DNA from: Streptomyces tailanensis
GTDB lineage: Bacteria > Actinomycetota > Actinomycetes > Streptomycetales > Streptomycetaceae
Direction of reading: 5' to 3'
Assembly (NCBI RefSeq): GCF_008386495.1
Contig: NZ_VTHJ01000001.1
Span: 51,894 to 115,893 of the forward strand
Length of the DNA stretch: 64,000 bases
The position numbers and the translations under genes were made by a program. Shown in pieces: positions 18,209 through 26,496 of the stretch. Below the pieces are notes generated by a model. It made no database searches, was not told the origin of the DNA, and was given only the letters and a program-made list of their open reading frames with translations. Positions within the stretch are counted from its first letter, which is position 1. Every line of letters starts with the position of its first letter.

Positions 18209-18603
18209 AGATCCAGGGCAGGATGTTCATCTGGCTGAGCGTCTTCGTCCTCGCCATGGCGATCGTCTATGGCGTGTGGTCGAAGGAGCCGGCCGGTACC
18301 ACGGCGCTCTTCCTGGCCTTCGGCCTGTGCATCATGGTCGGCTACTACCTGGCCTTCACGGCCCGGCGGGTCGACGTGGGCGCGCAGGACGACAAGGAGG
18401 CCGACGTCGCGGACGACGCGGGCGAGCTGGGCTTCTTCAGCCCGCACAGCTGGCAGCCGCTGTCCCTGGCCGTCGGTGGCGCGCTCGCCTTCATGGGCGT
18501 CGTCTTCGGCTGGTGGCTGCTGTACTTCTCGGCCCCGATCATCCTGATCGGCCTGTGGGGCTGGGTCTTCGAGTACTACCGCGGTGAGAACCAGAACCAG
18601 TAA
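18205..18603 (+). CDS. ctaF: cytochrome c oxidase subunit IV (actinobacterial type)
   Basis: A 132-residue membrane protein with four predicted helices (about 6-26, 32-52, 88-106, 108-124), matching the small actinobacterial subunit IV of aa3 oxidase. It carries no cofactor and stabilises the bc1-aa3 supercomplex. GTG at 18205 overlaps the ctaD stop, so it is coupled to it. A clear terminator follows. Confidence 0.93.
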   Translation: MKIQGRMFIWLSVFVLAMAIVYGVWSKEPAGTTALFLAFGLCIMVGYYLAFTARRVDVGAQDDKEADVADDAGELGFFSPHSWQPLSLAVGGALAFMGVVFGWWLLYFSAPIILIGLWGWVFEYYRGENQNQ

Positions 18604-18619
18604 CACGCGCTGAGCGCAC

Positions 18620-18656
18620 GGAAGCCCGGACACTCCGCCAGGAGGTCCGGGCTTCC
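18620..18656 (+). terminator. terminator of the ctaCDF operon
   Basis: GGAAGCCCGGA and TCCGGGCTTCC form a perfect 11-bp inverted repeat 17 bp after the ctaF stop, followed by CCCGTTTG. It separates ctaCDF from the L,D-transpeptidase gene. Confidence 0.85.
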
Positions 18657-18733
18657 CCCGTTTGCCACACCGGACGTACCCCACTCGGGTCACCCGGCGC
18701 GCCACGCCTGACGGCCGTTCCTACGTTGAACCC

Positions 18734-19981
18734 ATGAGCACCTCACCGCGAAACCGCACGGTCGTCGGCTGCACCCTGCTGGTGGTCTCGCTGGGAGCGG
18801 GCGTCACCGCCTGCGGTTCCGGCGGCCACCCGCTCTCGGCCAAGCCGTACGACGCGGCCGACCAGATCTCCTTCAACACCCCCACCGGCGACGGCGCGAA
18901 GGCCGACCCGGCCAAGCCCCTGGAAGTCTCCGCCGAGGACGACGGCCGTATCACCGACGTCACCGCCGTGGACGCCGCAGGACGCTATGTGGCGGGCGAA
19001 CTCTCCGCCGACGGCGGCCGCTGGCACTCCACCTCACCGCTCGCCGCCAACGCCAGCTACACCGTCCGCGTGAGCACCGAGGACGAGGACGGCGCCCCTG
19101 GCCGCGAGACCCTCGCCTTCGACACCGGCCGCCCCCGCACCAAGAAGCGCCTCGACGTCACCTTCGGCCCCGAGGCGGGCAAGTACGGCGTCGGCCAGCC
19201 CGTCACCGCCGAACTCAGCACACCGGTCAAGGACACCGCGGCCCGGTCCGTCGTCGAACGCGCCCTCAAGGTGGACTCCATGCCCGCCGTGGAAGGCGCC
19301 TGGCACTGGGTGGACGACAAGAAGCTCCACTACCGCCCCAAGGAGTACTGGCCGGCCAACGCCACCATCAAGGTCCGCAGCAACCTGACCGGCATCAAGA
19401 TCGGCGACCGGCTCTGGGGCGGAGAGGCCAAGCCGATCGAGCTGACCACCGGCGACAAGATCGTCGCCGTCACGGACGCCTCGGCCCACCAGATGACCGT
19501 CTACAAGAACGACAAGGTCATCAGGCAGATCCCGGTCACCACCGGCATGCCCGGCTACGACACCCGCAACGGCGTCAAAGTCGTCCTCGCCAAGGAAGGC
19601 ACCGTACGGATGACCAGCGCCAGCATAGGCGCGGCCGACTTCTACGACCTGACCGTCCACAACTCCGTCAGGGTCACCAACAGCGGCGAGTACGTCCACG
19701 CCGCCCCCTGGTCCACCGGCTCCCAGGGCTACGCCAACGTCAGCCACGGCTGCACCGGCATGAGCACCGGCAACGCCCAGTGGTTCTACGACACCATCAA
19801 CGAGGGCGACATCGTCCAGGTCGTCAACTCGGGCGGCGACACCATGGCCCCCTTCGGCAACGGCTTCGGCGACTGGAACCTCGACTGGGCGAAGTGGCGC
19901 GAGGGCAGCGCACTGGCCGGGGGCGCCAAGCAGGGCCCTGACACGACGGCCAGGGCACGCCTGCAACCGGAGTCGGCGTGA
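18734..19981 (+). CDS. L,D-transpeptidase lipoprotein (YkuD domain)
   Basis: A 415-residue secreted lipoprotein that should form 3-3 peptidoglycan cross-links. The signal peptide ends in the lipobox VTAC (Cys at about 27). Two Ig-like domains of the actinobacterial LdtMt2 type precede the YkuD domain. The catalytic motif is SHGCTGM with His338 and Cys340, and the upstream VTNSGEYVHAAPW has the other conserved His. ATG at 18734 is chosen for the signal peptide; an extension to 18662 is not plausible. It sits between the two halves of the respiratory cluster but has its own promoter gap and is probably functionally separate. Confidence 0.93.
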   Translation: MSTSPRNRTVVGCTLLVVSLGAGVTACGSGGHPLSAKPYDAADQISFNTPTGDGAKADPAKPLEVSAEDDGRITDVTAVDAAGRYVAGELSADGGRWHSTSPLAANASYTVRVSTEDEDGAPGRETLAFDTGRPRTKKRLDVTFGPEAGKYGVGQPVTAELSTPVKDTAARSVVERALKVDSMPAVEGAWHWVDDKKLHYRPKEYWPANATIKVRSNLTGIKIGDRLWGGEAKPIELTTGDKIVAVTDASAHQMTVYKNDKVIRQIPVTTGMPGYDTRNGVKVVLAKEGTVRMTSASIGAADFYDLTVHNSVRVTNSGEYVHAAPWSTGSQGYANVSHGCTGMSTGNAQWFYDTINEGDIVQVVNSGGDTMAPFGNGFGDWNLDWAKWREGSALAGGAKQGPDTTARARLQPESA

Positions 19982-19982
19982 T

Positions 19983-20384
19983 TCAGGCGCTCAGCGCACT
20001 TCCGCGCCGCAGCAGCGAAGCCAGGGCCGAGGCGAACTCGACCGGCTCAACCGGCAGGGTGACCGCCGCGTCGGCCCGGCTCCAGGTCGCGAGCCACGCG
20101 TCCTGGGGCCGCCCGATCAGCACCAGCACCGGCGGACAGTGGAAGATCTCGTCCTTGATCTGCCGGCAGACCCCCATGCCTCCCATGGGCACGGCCTCAC
20201 CATCAAGGACACAGACATCGATCCCGCCCCTGTCCAGCTCCTTGATGACGGCGGCGGGAGTCGCGCACTCCACGAACTCCACCTGCGGAGCATCCGGCGC
20301 CGGACGGCGCCCCGTCGCCAACCGAACTTGTTCGCGGGTGTTGGAATCGTCGCTGTAGACCAGCACCGTGGCGGTCGGCTGCAT
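19983..20384 (-). CDS. degenerate receiver-domain protein
   Basis: A 133-residue stand-alone protein with the size and strand/helix pattern of a response-regulator receiver. The acidic pair is present (YSDDSN, Asp12-Asp13), as is a possible phospho-Asp61 in CVLDGEAVPMGGM. The conserved Lys-Pro at the end of strand 5 is replaced by LPVEP, and the Thr/Ser position reads LIGRP, so normal phosphoryl switching is doubtful. No output domain. Its stop is 1 bp from the L,D-transpeptidase stop, and it is divergent from ctaE. Function unknown; a protein-interaction role is inference. Confidence 0.75.
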   Translation of the reverse strand: MQPTATVLVYSDDSNTREQVRLATGRRPAPDAPQVEFVECATPAAVIKELDRGGIDVCVLDGEAVPMGGMGVCRQIKDEIFHCPPVLVLIGRPQDAWLATWSRADAAVTLPVEPVEFASALASLLRRGSALSA

Positions 20385-20528
20385 TGTTCCTCCGTGACGT
20401 CAGCGTCGTAAGGACAGGCCCGATGCGCGGATGCTACTCCCTTGAACACCACGTCAACAGCGGTCCGGAAGGGAGCAACACTCCGAACGGTACCCCCCGG
20501 GGTGAGGGCGGGATAAGCGACCGACATA
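20385..20528. promoter_or_regulatory. divergent promoter region upstream of ctaE
   Basis: 144 bp between the receiver-like gene and ctaE. GATAAG at 20512-20517 lies 11 bp before the ctaE ATG and may be a -10 element; no clear -35. CCGGAAGGGAG and ACTCCG form imperfect symmetry near 20465-20486. No Shine-Dalgarno sequence precedes ctaE, so short-leader initiation is possible. Confidence 0.3.
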
Positions 20529-21149
20529 ATGTCGGTCGTGGCGACAGCAACGACAGTAGACAAGGGTCACGCGCACCCGTCGGTCAACCGGCCGAACCTC
20601 ACCAGTGTCGGAACCATCATCTGGCTGAGTTCCGAGCTGATGTTCTTCGCGGCCCTCTTCGCGATGTACTTCACCCTGCGATCGGTGACCGGTCCGGAGT
20701 TCTGGTCGGAGAAGGCCGACACCCTGAACTTCCCGTTCTCGGCGACCAACACCACGATCCTGGTGCTCTCCTCTCTCACCTGCCAGCTCGGCGTGTTCGC
20801 CGCCGAGCGCGGGGACGTGAAGAAGCTCCGGATGTGGTTCATCGTCACGTTCGTGATGGGTGCGATCTTCATCGGCGGCCAGGTGTTCGAGTACACCGAG
20901 CTGGTCAAGCACGAGGGCCTCTCGCTCTCGTCCGACCCGTACGGCTCGGTCTTCTACCTGACCACCGGCTTCCACGGCCTGCACGTGACGGGCGGCCTCA
21001 TCGCCTTCCTGCTGGTCCTCGGGCGCACCTACGCGGCCAAGAGGTTCACCCACGAGCAGGCGACCGCGGCCATCGTCGTGTCCTACTACTGGCACTTCGT
21101 CGATGTCGTCTGGATCGGCCTCTTCGCCACGATCTACATGATCAAGTAA
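20529..21149 (+). CDS. ctaE: cytochrome c oxidase subunit III
   Basis: A 206-residue subunit III of aa3 oxidase with five predicted transmembrane helices, the short bacterial form. Family motifs are [14 protein letters not shown] near residue 34, [10 protein letters not shown] near 146, and the C-terminal [14 protein letters not shown]. It carries no redox cofactor and supports subunit I. It leads the second respiratory unit, ctaE-qcrC-qcrA-qcrB, 99 bp upstream of qcrC. Confidence 0.96.
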   Translation: MSVVATATTVDKGHAHPSVNRPNLTSVGTIIWLSSELMFFAALFAMYFTLRSVTGPEFWSEKADTLNFPFSATNTTILVLSSLTCQLGVFAAERGDVKKLRMWFIVTFVMGAIFIGGQVFEYTELVKHEGLSLSSDPYGSVFYLTTGFHGLHVTGGLIAFLLVLGRTYAAKRFTHEQATAAIVVSYYWHFVDVVWIGLFATIYMIK

Positions 21150-21248
21150 TCGGGCGGGCGAGCCGGGCGGACTTCAACGCCGAGCCTCGCACCGAGAACG
21201 ACCCTTCCAGAAGCACCGACGCAGAAGATCCTGACACCGGGGTAATCC

Positions 21249-22058
21249 GTGAAAAAGCTCTCCGCACGACGACGCCATCCGCTGGCGGCGCTTGTCGTCC
21301 TACTCATCGCGCTGGCGGCCACCGGGGGGCTGTACACCGCCTTTGCGCCCGCGGACCAGGCCGTAGCCGATGAAACCGCCCAGACCCTCACCATCGAGGA
21401 GGGCAAGAAGCTCTACGCCGTGGGCTGCGCCAGCTGCCACGGCACCGGCGGTCAGGGCACCACCGACGGTCCGCCGCTCACTGGTGTGGGCGCCGCGGCC
21501 GTCGACTTCCAGGTCGGCACCGGCCGTATGCCGGCCCAGCAGCCGGGTGCGCAGGTCCCGAAGAAGAAGGTCATCTACTCGCAGGCCCAGATCGACCAGC
21601 TCGCGGCGTACATCGCCTCCCTGGGCGCCGGTCCGGAGATCCCGACCGAGAACGCGTACAACCCCGAGGGCGCGGACATCGCCGAGGGCGGCGAACTCTT
21701 CCGCACCAACTGCGCGCAGTGCCACAACTTCACCGGCAAGGGCGGTGCGCTGTCCGAGGGCAAGTACGCGCCGACCCTTGAGGGTGTCGACCCGAAGCAC
21801 ATCTACGAGGCCATGCAGACCGGCCCGCAGAACATGCCGTCCTTCCCCGACACCACGCTGTCGGAGGAGAACAAGAAGGACATCATCGCGTACCTCGAAG
21901 CGGTCAACGGCGACGACACCGTGGAGCCCGGTGGCCTCAGCCTCGGCGGGCTCGGCCCGGTCAGCGAAGGCCTCTTCGGCTGGGTGTTCGGGCTCGGCAC
22001 GCTGATCGCCGTCGCCGTCTGGGTCACCGCTCGGACCGCAAAGGCCAAGAAGTCATGA
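21249..22058 (+). CDS. qcrC: dihaem cytochrome c subunit of bc1 complex
   Basis: A 269-residue dihaem cytochrome cc that links the bc1 complex to the CuA centre, replacing soluble cytochrome c. An N-terminal membrane anchor (about 12-32) and a C-terminal helix (about 238-260) hold two class I cytochrome domains outside. Haem attachment sites are CASCH (Cys60, Cys63, His64) and CAQCH (Cys155, Cys158, His159); candidate axial Met residues are in RMPAQQP and NMPSFPD. GTG start. It overlaps qcrA by 4 bp. Confidence 0.97.
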   Translation: MKKLSARRRHPLAALVVLLIALAATGGLYTAFAPADQAVADETAQTLTIEEGKKLYAVGCASCHGTGGQGTTDGPPLTGVGAAAVDFQVGTGRMPAQQPGAQVPKKKVIYSQAQIDQLAAYIASLGAGPEIPTENAYNPEGADIAEGGELFRTNCAQCHNFTGKGGALSEGKYAPTLEGVDPKHIYEAMQTGPQNMPSFPDTTLSEENKKDIIAYLEAVNGDDTVEPGGLSLGGLGPVSEGLFGWVFGLGTLIAVAVWVTARTAKAKKS

Positions 22059-23113
22059 GTAGCCAAGAGATTCCAGAAGAGAACCTGCCCGCTGAGCAGG
22101 GCGACGCGCACGGCGCGGTGAAGGTCGCGGACGAGAAGAACCCCTTCGCGGACCCCGGCCTCCCGCCCCACGAGCACCGGATCCAGGACATCGACGAGCG
22201 GGCCGCCAAGCGGTCCGAGCGCACGGTCGCCCTGCTGTTCACGGTGTCGATGCTGGCCACGATCGCGTTCATCGCCGCGTACGTGGCGATCCCCGTCGAC
22301 AAGGCGATCTACGTCTGGCCGATCGGTCACATCAGCGCGCTGAACTTCGCGCTGGGCATGACCCTCGGTCTGGCCCTGTTCTGCATCGGCGCGGGCGCGG
22401 TCCACTGGGCCCGCACCCTGATGTCCGACGTGGAGGTCGCCGACGAGCGGCACCCGATCGAGACCTCGCCCGAGGTCCGCGCGCAGGTCCACGCGGACTT
22501 CAGGGCGGGCGCCGCCGAGTCGGTGATCGGCCGTCGCAAGCTGATTCGCAACACGATGCTCGGCGCGCTGGCCATGGTCCCGCTCGCCGGTGTCGTCCTG
22601 CTGCGCGACCTCGGTCCGCTGCCCGGCACCTCGCTGCGGCACACCACCTGGGCCAAGGGCAAGAAGCTCGTCAACATGAACACCATGGAGCCGCTGCGTC
22701 CCTCGGACGTCGCGGTCGGTTCGCTGACCTTCGCCATGCCGGACGGCCTGGACGAGCACCAGCACGACTTCCAGAAGAACATCGCCAAGGACGCCCTGAT
22801 GATCGTCCGGATCCAGCCGGACGACATCAAGGACAAGCGCGAGCTGGAGTGGTCGCACGAAGGCATCGTGGCGTTCTCGAAGATCTGCACCCACGTGGGT
22901 TGCCCGATCTCCCTGTACGAGCAGCAGACGCACCACGTCCTCTGCCCCTGCCACCAGTCCACCTTCGACCTCGCCGACGGCGGGCGGGTCATCTTCGGCC
23001 CCGCGGGTCACGCTCTTCCGCAGCTGAGGATCACCGTCGGTGAAGACGGCTACCTCGAAGCGGTCAGCGACTTCGCAGAGCCCGTCGGTCCTGCCTTCTG
23101 GGAGCGCGGATGA
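22055..23113 (+). CDS. qcrA: Rieske iron-sulfur subunit of bc1 complex
   Basis: A 352-residue Rieske protein with three predicted N-terminal helices (about 58-80, 92-116, 165-184), the actinobacterial form. The [2Fe-2S] ligands are Cys278 and His280 in CTHVGCP, and Cys297 and His300 in CPCHQSTFD; Cys283 and Cys299 form the usual disulfide. It accepts electrons from menaquinol. Overlapping starts with qcrC and qcrB indicate coupled translation. Confidence 0.97.
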   Translation: MSSQEIPEENLPAEQGDAHGAVKVADEKNPFADPGLPPHEHRIQDIDERAAKRSERTVALLFTVSMLATIAFIAAYVAIPVDKAIYVWPIGHISALNFALGMTLGLALFCIGAGAVHWARTLMSDVEVADERHPIETSPEVRAQVHADFRAGAAESVIGRRKLIRNTMLGALAMVPLAGVVLLRDLGPLPGTSLRHTTWAKGKKLVNMNTMEPLRPSDVAVGSLTFAMPDGLDEHQHDFQKNIAKDALMIVRIQPDDIKDKRELEWSHEGIVAFSKICTHVGCPISLYEQQTHHVLCPCHQSTFDLADGGRVIFGPAGHALPQLRITVGEDGYLEAVSDFAEPVGPAFWERG

Positions 23114-24750
23114 GCACTACGACCACCACCGACGCACGCGACTCGCGCGCGAAGGCACCGGCCGGCGAGCGCGTCGCCGACTGGGCCGACGGCCGGCTCG
23201 GGATCTACTCCCTGGCCAAGGCCAACATGCGCAAGATCTTCCCCGACCACTGGTCCTTCATGCTGGGCGAGGTCGCGCTCTACAGCTTCATCATCATCAT
23301 CCTCACGGGTGTGTACCTGACGCTGTTCTTCCACCCGTCGATGAACGAGGTGGAGTACCACGGCCCGTACGTCCCGCTGCAGGGCCAGCTGATGTCCGAG
23401 GCGTTCAACTCGACCATGTACATCTCGTTCGAGGTGCGCGGTGGTCTGCTGATCCGGCAGATCCACCACTGGGCGGCGCTGATCTTCCTCGCGGCGATGT
23501 TCGTGCACATGATGCGTGTCTTCTTCACGGGCGCCTTCCGCAAGCCGCGTGAGGTCAACTGGGTATTCGGCTTCCTGCTGTTCGTCCTCGGCATGTTCAC
23601 CGGCTTCACCGGTTACTCGCTCCCGGACGACCTGCTCTCGGGCACCGGTGTCCGCTTCATGGAGGGCGCGGTCCTGTCCGTGCCGATCGTCGGCACGTAC
23701 CTGTCGTTCTTCCTCTTCGGCGGGGAGTTCCCGGGCGGCGACTTCGTGGCCCGCTTCTACTCGGTCCACATCCTGTTGCTGCCGGGCATCATGCTCGGCC
23801 TGTTGGTGGCGCACCTGATCCTGGTCTTGTACCACAAGCACACGCAGTTCGCGGGCCCCGGCAAGACGAACAACAACGTCGTCGGCATGCCGCTGCTCCC
23901 GGTGTACATGGCGAAGGCCGGAGGCTTCTTCTTCCTGGTCTTCGGTGTCATCGCGATCATCTCGGCGATCGCCACGATCAACCCGATCTGGAGCATCGGC
24001 CCCTACCGTCCGGACCAGGTGTCCACCGGAGCCCAGCCCGACTGGTACATGGGCTTCTCCGAGGGTCTGATCCGTGTCATGCCGGGCTGGGAGATCAACT
24101 TCTGGGGCCACACGCTTGTCCTGGGCGTGTTCATCCCGCTGATCATCTTCCCGCTGGTCCTGGTCGCGATCGCGGTCTACCCGTTCATCGAGTCCTGGGT
24201 CACCGGCGACAAGCGCGAGCACCACATCCTGGACCGCCCGCGCAACGCCCCGACCCGTACGGCCTTCGGTGTCGCGTGGATCACCTGGTACATGGTCCTG
24301 CTGATCGGTGGTGGAAACGACCTCTGGGCGACCCACTTCCACCTGTCGATCAACGCCATCACCTGGTTCGTCCGGATCGCGTTCTTCGTGGCTCCGGTCA
24401 TCGCGTTCATCATCACCAAGCGGATCTGCCTCGGCCTGCAGCGCCGGGACCACGACAAGGTGCTGCACGGTCGCGAGACCGGCATCATCAAGCGCCTGCC
24501 GCACGGTGAGTTCATCGAGGTCCACGAGCCGCTCAGCCAGGAGCAGCTGCACACGCTCACGGCGCACGAGCAGTACAAGCCGGCCGAGATCGGTCCCGCG
24601 GTCGACGAGAACGGTGTCGCCCGCAAGATCACGCGCCGCGAGAAGCTCCGCGCCAAGCTGAGCAAGGGCTACTACGGCGAGGACAGCCAGATCGCCAAGC
24701 CCACCGTCGAGGAGTACAAGGAGATCACGAGCGGCCACGGCCACCACTGA
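23110..24750 (+). CDS. qcrB: cytochrome b subunit of bc1 complex
   Basis: A 546-residue cytochrome b with eight helices and an actinobacterial C-terminal cytoplasmic extension of about 120 residues. Visible parts are IHHWAALIFLAAMFVHMMR (one haem-His pair), the Qo region TGYSLPDDLLSGTG, and GPYRPDQVSTGAQPDWYMGF, which holds a PDW in place of the PEWY motif. It oxidises menaquinol and recycles electrons through two b haems. It ends the ctaE-qcrCAB unit; a strong terminator follows. Confidence 0.97.
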   Translation: MSTTTTTDARDSRAKAPAGERVADWADGRLGIYSLAKANMRKIFPDHWSFMLGEVALYSFIIIILTGVYLTLFFHPSMNEVEYHGPYVPLQGQLMSEAFNSTMYISFEVRGGLLIRQIHHWAALIFLAAMFVHMMRVFFTGAFRKPREVNWVFGFLLFVLGMFTGFTGYSLPDDLLSGTGVRFMEGAVLSVPIVGTYLSFFLFGGEFPGGDFVARFYSVHILLLPGIMLGLLVAHLILVLYHKHTQFAGPGKTNNNVVGMPLLPVYMAKAGGFFFLVFGVIAIISAIATINPIWSIGPYRPDQVSTGAQPDWYMGFSEGLIRVMPGWEINFWGHTLVLGVFIPLIIFPLVLVAIAVYPFIESWVTGDKREHHILDRPRNAPTRTAFGVAWITWYMVLLIGGGNDLWATHFHLSINAITWFVRIAFFVAPVIAFIITKRICLGLQRRDHDKVLHGRETGIIKRLPHGEFIEVHEPLSQEQLHTLTAHEQYKPAEIGPAVDENGVARKITRREKLRAKLSKGYYGEDSQIAKPTVEEYKEITSGHGHH

Positions 24751-24787
24751 TCGCTTGAACGCCTGACTGCTTCGCCACACCACGGTC

Positions 24788-24824
24788 GAAGGGCCCCCGT
24801 CCGATCTTCGGACGGGGGCCCTTC
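24788..24824 (+). terminator. terminator of the ctaE-qcrCAB operon
   Basis: A perfect 17-bp inverted repeat (GAAGGGCCCCCGTCCGA and complement) with a 3-bp loop, 37 bp after the qcrB stop. It isolates trpD from the respiratory operon. Confidence 0.9.
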
Positions 24825-24927
24825 GCCGTGCGTGGAGCTGGATAGGGTGGGGTTCACACGGTTCTGATCCACGCCTGTGGTCCACAACTGATCCGACGAC
24901 TGATCTACGACAACCAGGAGCGGCCTT

Positions 24928-25992
24928 ATGAGCGCTGTGACCCCCGCTGGAGGCGACACCGCGGCGGGCCGTTCCTGGCCCGAGGTACTGAACGCGCTGC
25001 TGTCCGGGCGTGACCAGGACGCCGGCGCGACGTTCTGGGCGATGGACCAGATCATGCGCGGCGAGGCGACGGACGCGCAGATCGCCGGGTTCGTGGTGGC
25101 GCTGCGGGCCAAGGGCGAGACCGTCGAGGAGATCACCGGGCTGGTGCGGGCGCTGTACGAGCACGCCAACGTCATCGAGGTGTCGGGGAAGACCGTCGAC
25201 ATCGTCGGTACGGGCGGGGACGGCGCCAAGACGGTCAACATCTCCACGATGTCGTCGATCGTCGTCGCCGGTACGGGCGCGAAGGTCGTCAAGCACGGCA
25301 ACCGGGCCGCGTCGTCGGCGTCCGGTGCGTCCGATGTGCTGCAGAAGCTCGGCGTCAATCTGGAGCTGACGCCGAAGCGGGTGGCGGAGGTCGCCGAGGA
25401 GGCCGGGATCACCTTCTGCTTCGCGGTGAAGTTCCACCCGGCGCTGCGGCATGTGGCCGCGGCGCGTGGGCAGTTGGGGATCCGGACCGTGTTCAACGCG
25501 CTGGGGCCGCTGGCCAACCCCGCGAAGGTCAAGGCCCAGGCGGTCGGTGTGGCGGACCCCCGGATGGCGCCGATCATGGCCGGTGTCTTCGCCGAGCGCG
25601 GCAACTCGTCGCTCGTCTTCCGGGGCGACGACGGTCTCGACGAGCTGACCACGACCGCGACGTCCCGGGTGTGGGTCGTACGGGACGGCAAGGTGACGGA
25701 GGAGGCCTTCGATCCGCGGGACGTGGGGCTGGATCTGGTGCCGGTCGAGGCGTTGCGGGGGGCCGACGCGTCCTACAACGCGGATGTCGCGCGGCGGCTG
25801 CTGGGTGGGGAGAGCGGGCCGGTGCGGGATGCGGTGCTGCTGAACTCGGCGGCGGCGCTGGTGGCGCTGGAGCCGGGGGCGGGGTCGCTCGCGTCGCAAC
25901 TCCGGGACGGGATGGCGAAGGCCGCGGAGTCGATCGACTCGGGTTCGGCGAAGCGGGTTCTCGACCGCTGGGTCGCGGCCACCAACGTTTAG
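24928..25992 (+). CDS. trpD: anthranilate phosphoribosyltransferase
   Basis: A 354-residue TrpD that joins anthranilate and PRPP in tryptophan synthesis. The PRPP-binding motif [15 protein letters not shown] starts near residue 92, followed by [12 protein letters not shown] and the metal-binding region DGLDEL. Length is normal. It is separated from other trp genes (trpE-trpG fusion at 60-62 kb), as in other Streptomyces. An AGGAG ribosome-binding site precedes the ATG. No leader peptide or attenuator is visible upstream. Confidence 0.96.
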   Translation: MSAVTPAGGDTAAGRSWPEVLNALLSGRDQDAGATFWAMDQIMRGEATDAQIAGFVVALRAKGETVEEITGLVRALYEHANVIEVSGKTVDIVGTGGDGAKTVNISTMSSIVVAGTGAKVVKHGNRAASSASGASDVLQKLGVNLELTPKRVAEVAEEAGITFCFAVKFHPALRHVAAARGQLGIRTVFNALGPLANPAKVKAQAVGVADPRMAPIMAGVFAERGNSSLVFRGDDGLDELTTTATSRVWVVRDGKVTEEAFDPRDVGLDLVPVEALRGADASYNADVARRLLGGESGPVRDAVLLNSAAALVALEPGAGSLASQLRDGMAKAAESIDSGSAKRVLDRWVAATNV

Positions 25993-26090
25993 CGCCCCCG
26001 CCGCCCCTACCCGTCCCTCCCCCACTCTCGGCTCCGCTCGAGCGGGGGGACCCCCATCCAGGGGCTGCGCCCCTTCGACCCCCTGGGGTG
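25993..26090. repeat. dispersed intergenic repeat B, copy 2 (inverted)
   Basis: Reverse-orientation copy: GCCGCCCCTACCCGTCCCTC, CCCATCCAGGGGCTGCGCCC and CTTCGACCCCCTGGGG. It starts directly after the trpD stop and contains an added hairpin segment CTCGGCTCCGCTCGAGCGGG absent from copy 1. Confidence 0.75.
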
Positions 26091-26096
26091 TGTTGT

Positions 26097-26180
26097 CCGG
26101 CTGCGGGTGGGTGAGGGCTTGTCGCGCAGTTCACCGCGCCCCTTCAGGGGCGCGGGGAACTGCGCGAGCAACCCGCCTCG
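26097..26180. repeat. dispersed intergenic repeat A, copy 5, with hairpin
   Basis: GGCTGCGGGTGGGTGAGGGC, GTCGCGCAGTTCACCGCGCC, hairpin GCGCCCCTTCAGGGGCGC, then GGGGAACTGCGCGAGCAAC. The two CGCAGTT/AACTGCG flanks extend the hairpin to more than 25 bp per arm, so this copy is a large near-perfect palindrome. Confidence 0.85.
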
Positions 26181-26245
26181 GGTCCTTGTTCCGGTATCCG
26201 GACAGGAGTTGCGGCGCGGCGATCATCTGACGTACGTTCCCGTAC

Positions 26246-26335
26246 AGGTCATGAGTGACAGCCACAAGGCCCCGGCCGGCTGTCCGGCAACCCTCCGTCC
26301 GTGGCGGGGTGCCCCGGGTGAGGACCAGGTCGTAG
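26246..26335 (+). promoter_or_regulatory. SAM-IV riboswitch
   Basis: Matches from memory the SAM-IV aptamer, an actinobacterial S-adenosylmethionine-binding class: GGTCATGAGTGACAGCC, then GGCTGTCCGGCAACCCTCC, GGCGGGGTGCCCCGGGTGA and GACCAGGTC closing the P1 stem. A further stem, CGTAG...CTACG at 26332-26350, fits the extra 3' hairpin of this class. It lies about 160 bp upstream of a class V aminotransferase gene of desulfurase type, a sulfur-related target of the kind these switches control. High SAM should turn expression off. Confidence 0.88.
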
Positions 26336-26496
26336 GCAGAAAGGTCTACGGCAAGCGCGGTCGAGGGAGCCTTCCGTGAGCAAGCGAATGCGATAGGGCC
26401 GCAGAGCCCCGCCTCCGCACACCCCTTTTCACCTCACCGCCGCAGAGCCACATCCGCTCGCCGGTGAATTCCGCCTGCCTTCACGGGAGTTCCGCC

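Noticed and set aside
20529..21149. Fusion or frameshift in ctaE because no ribosome-binding site is seen
   Set aside because: The protein has full family length and all helices; missing Shine-Dalgarno is common in Streptomyces.
23050..26025. 991-codon minus-strand frame over qcrB and trpD
   Set aside because: Antisense shadow; both plus-strand genes are certain.
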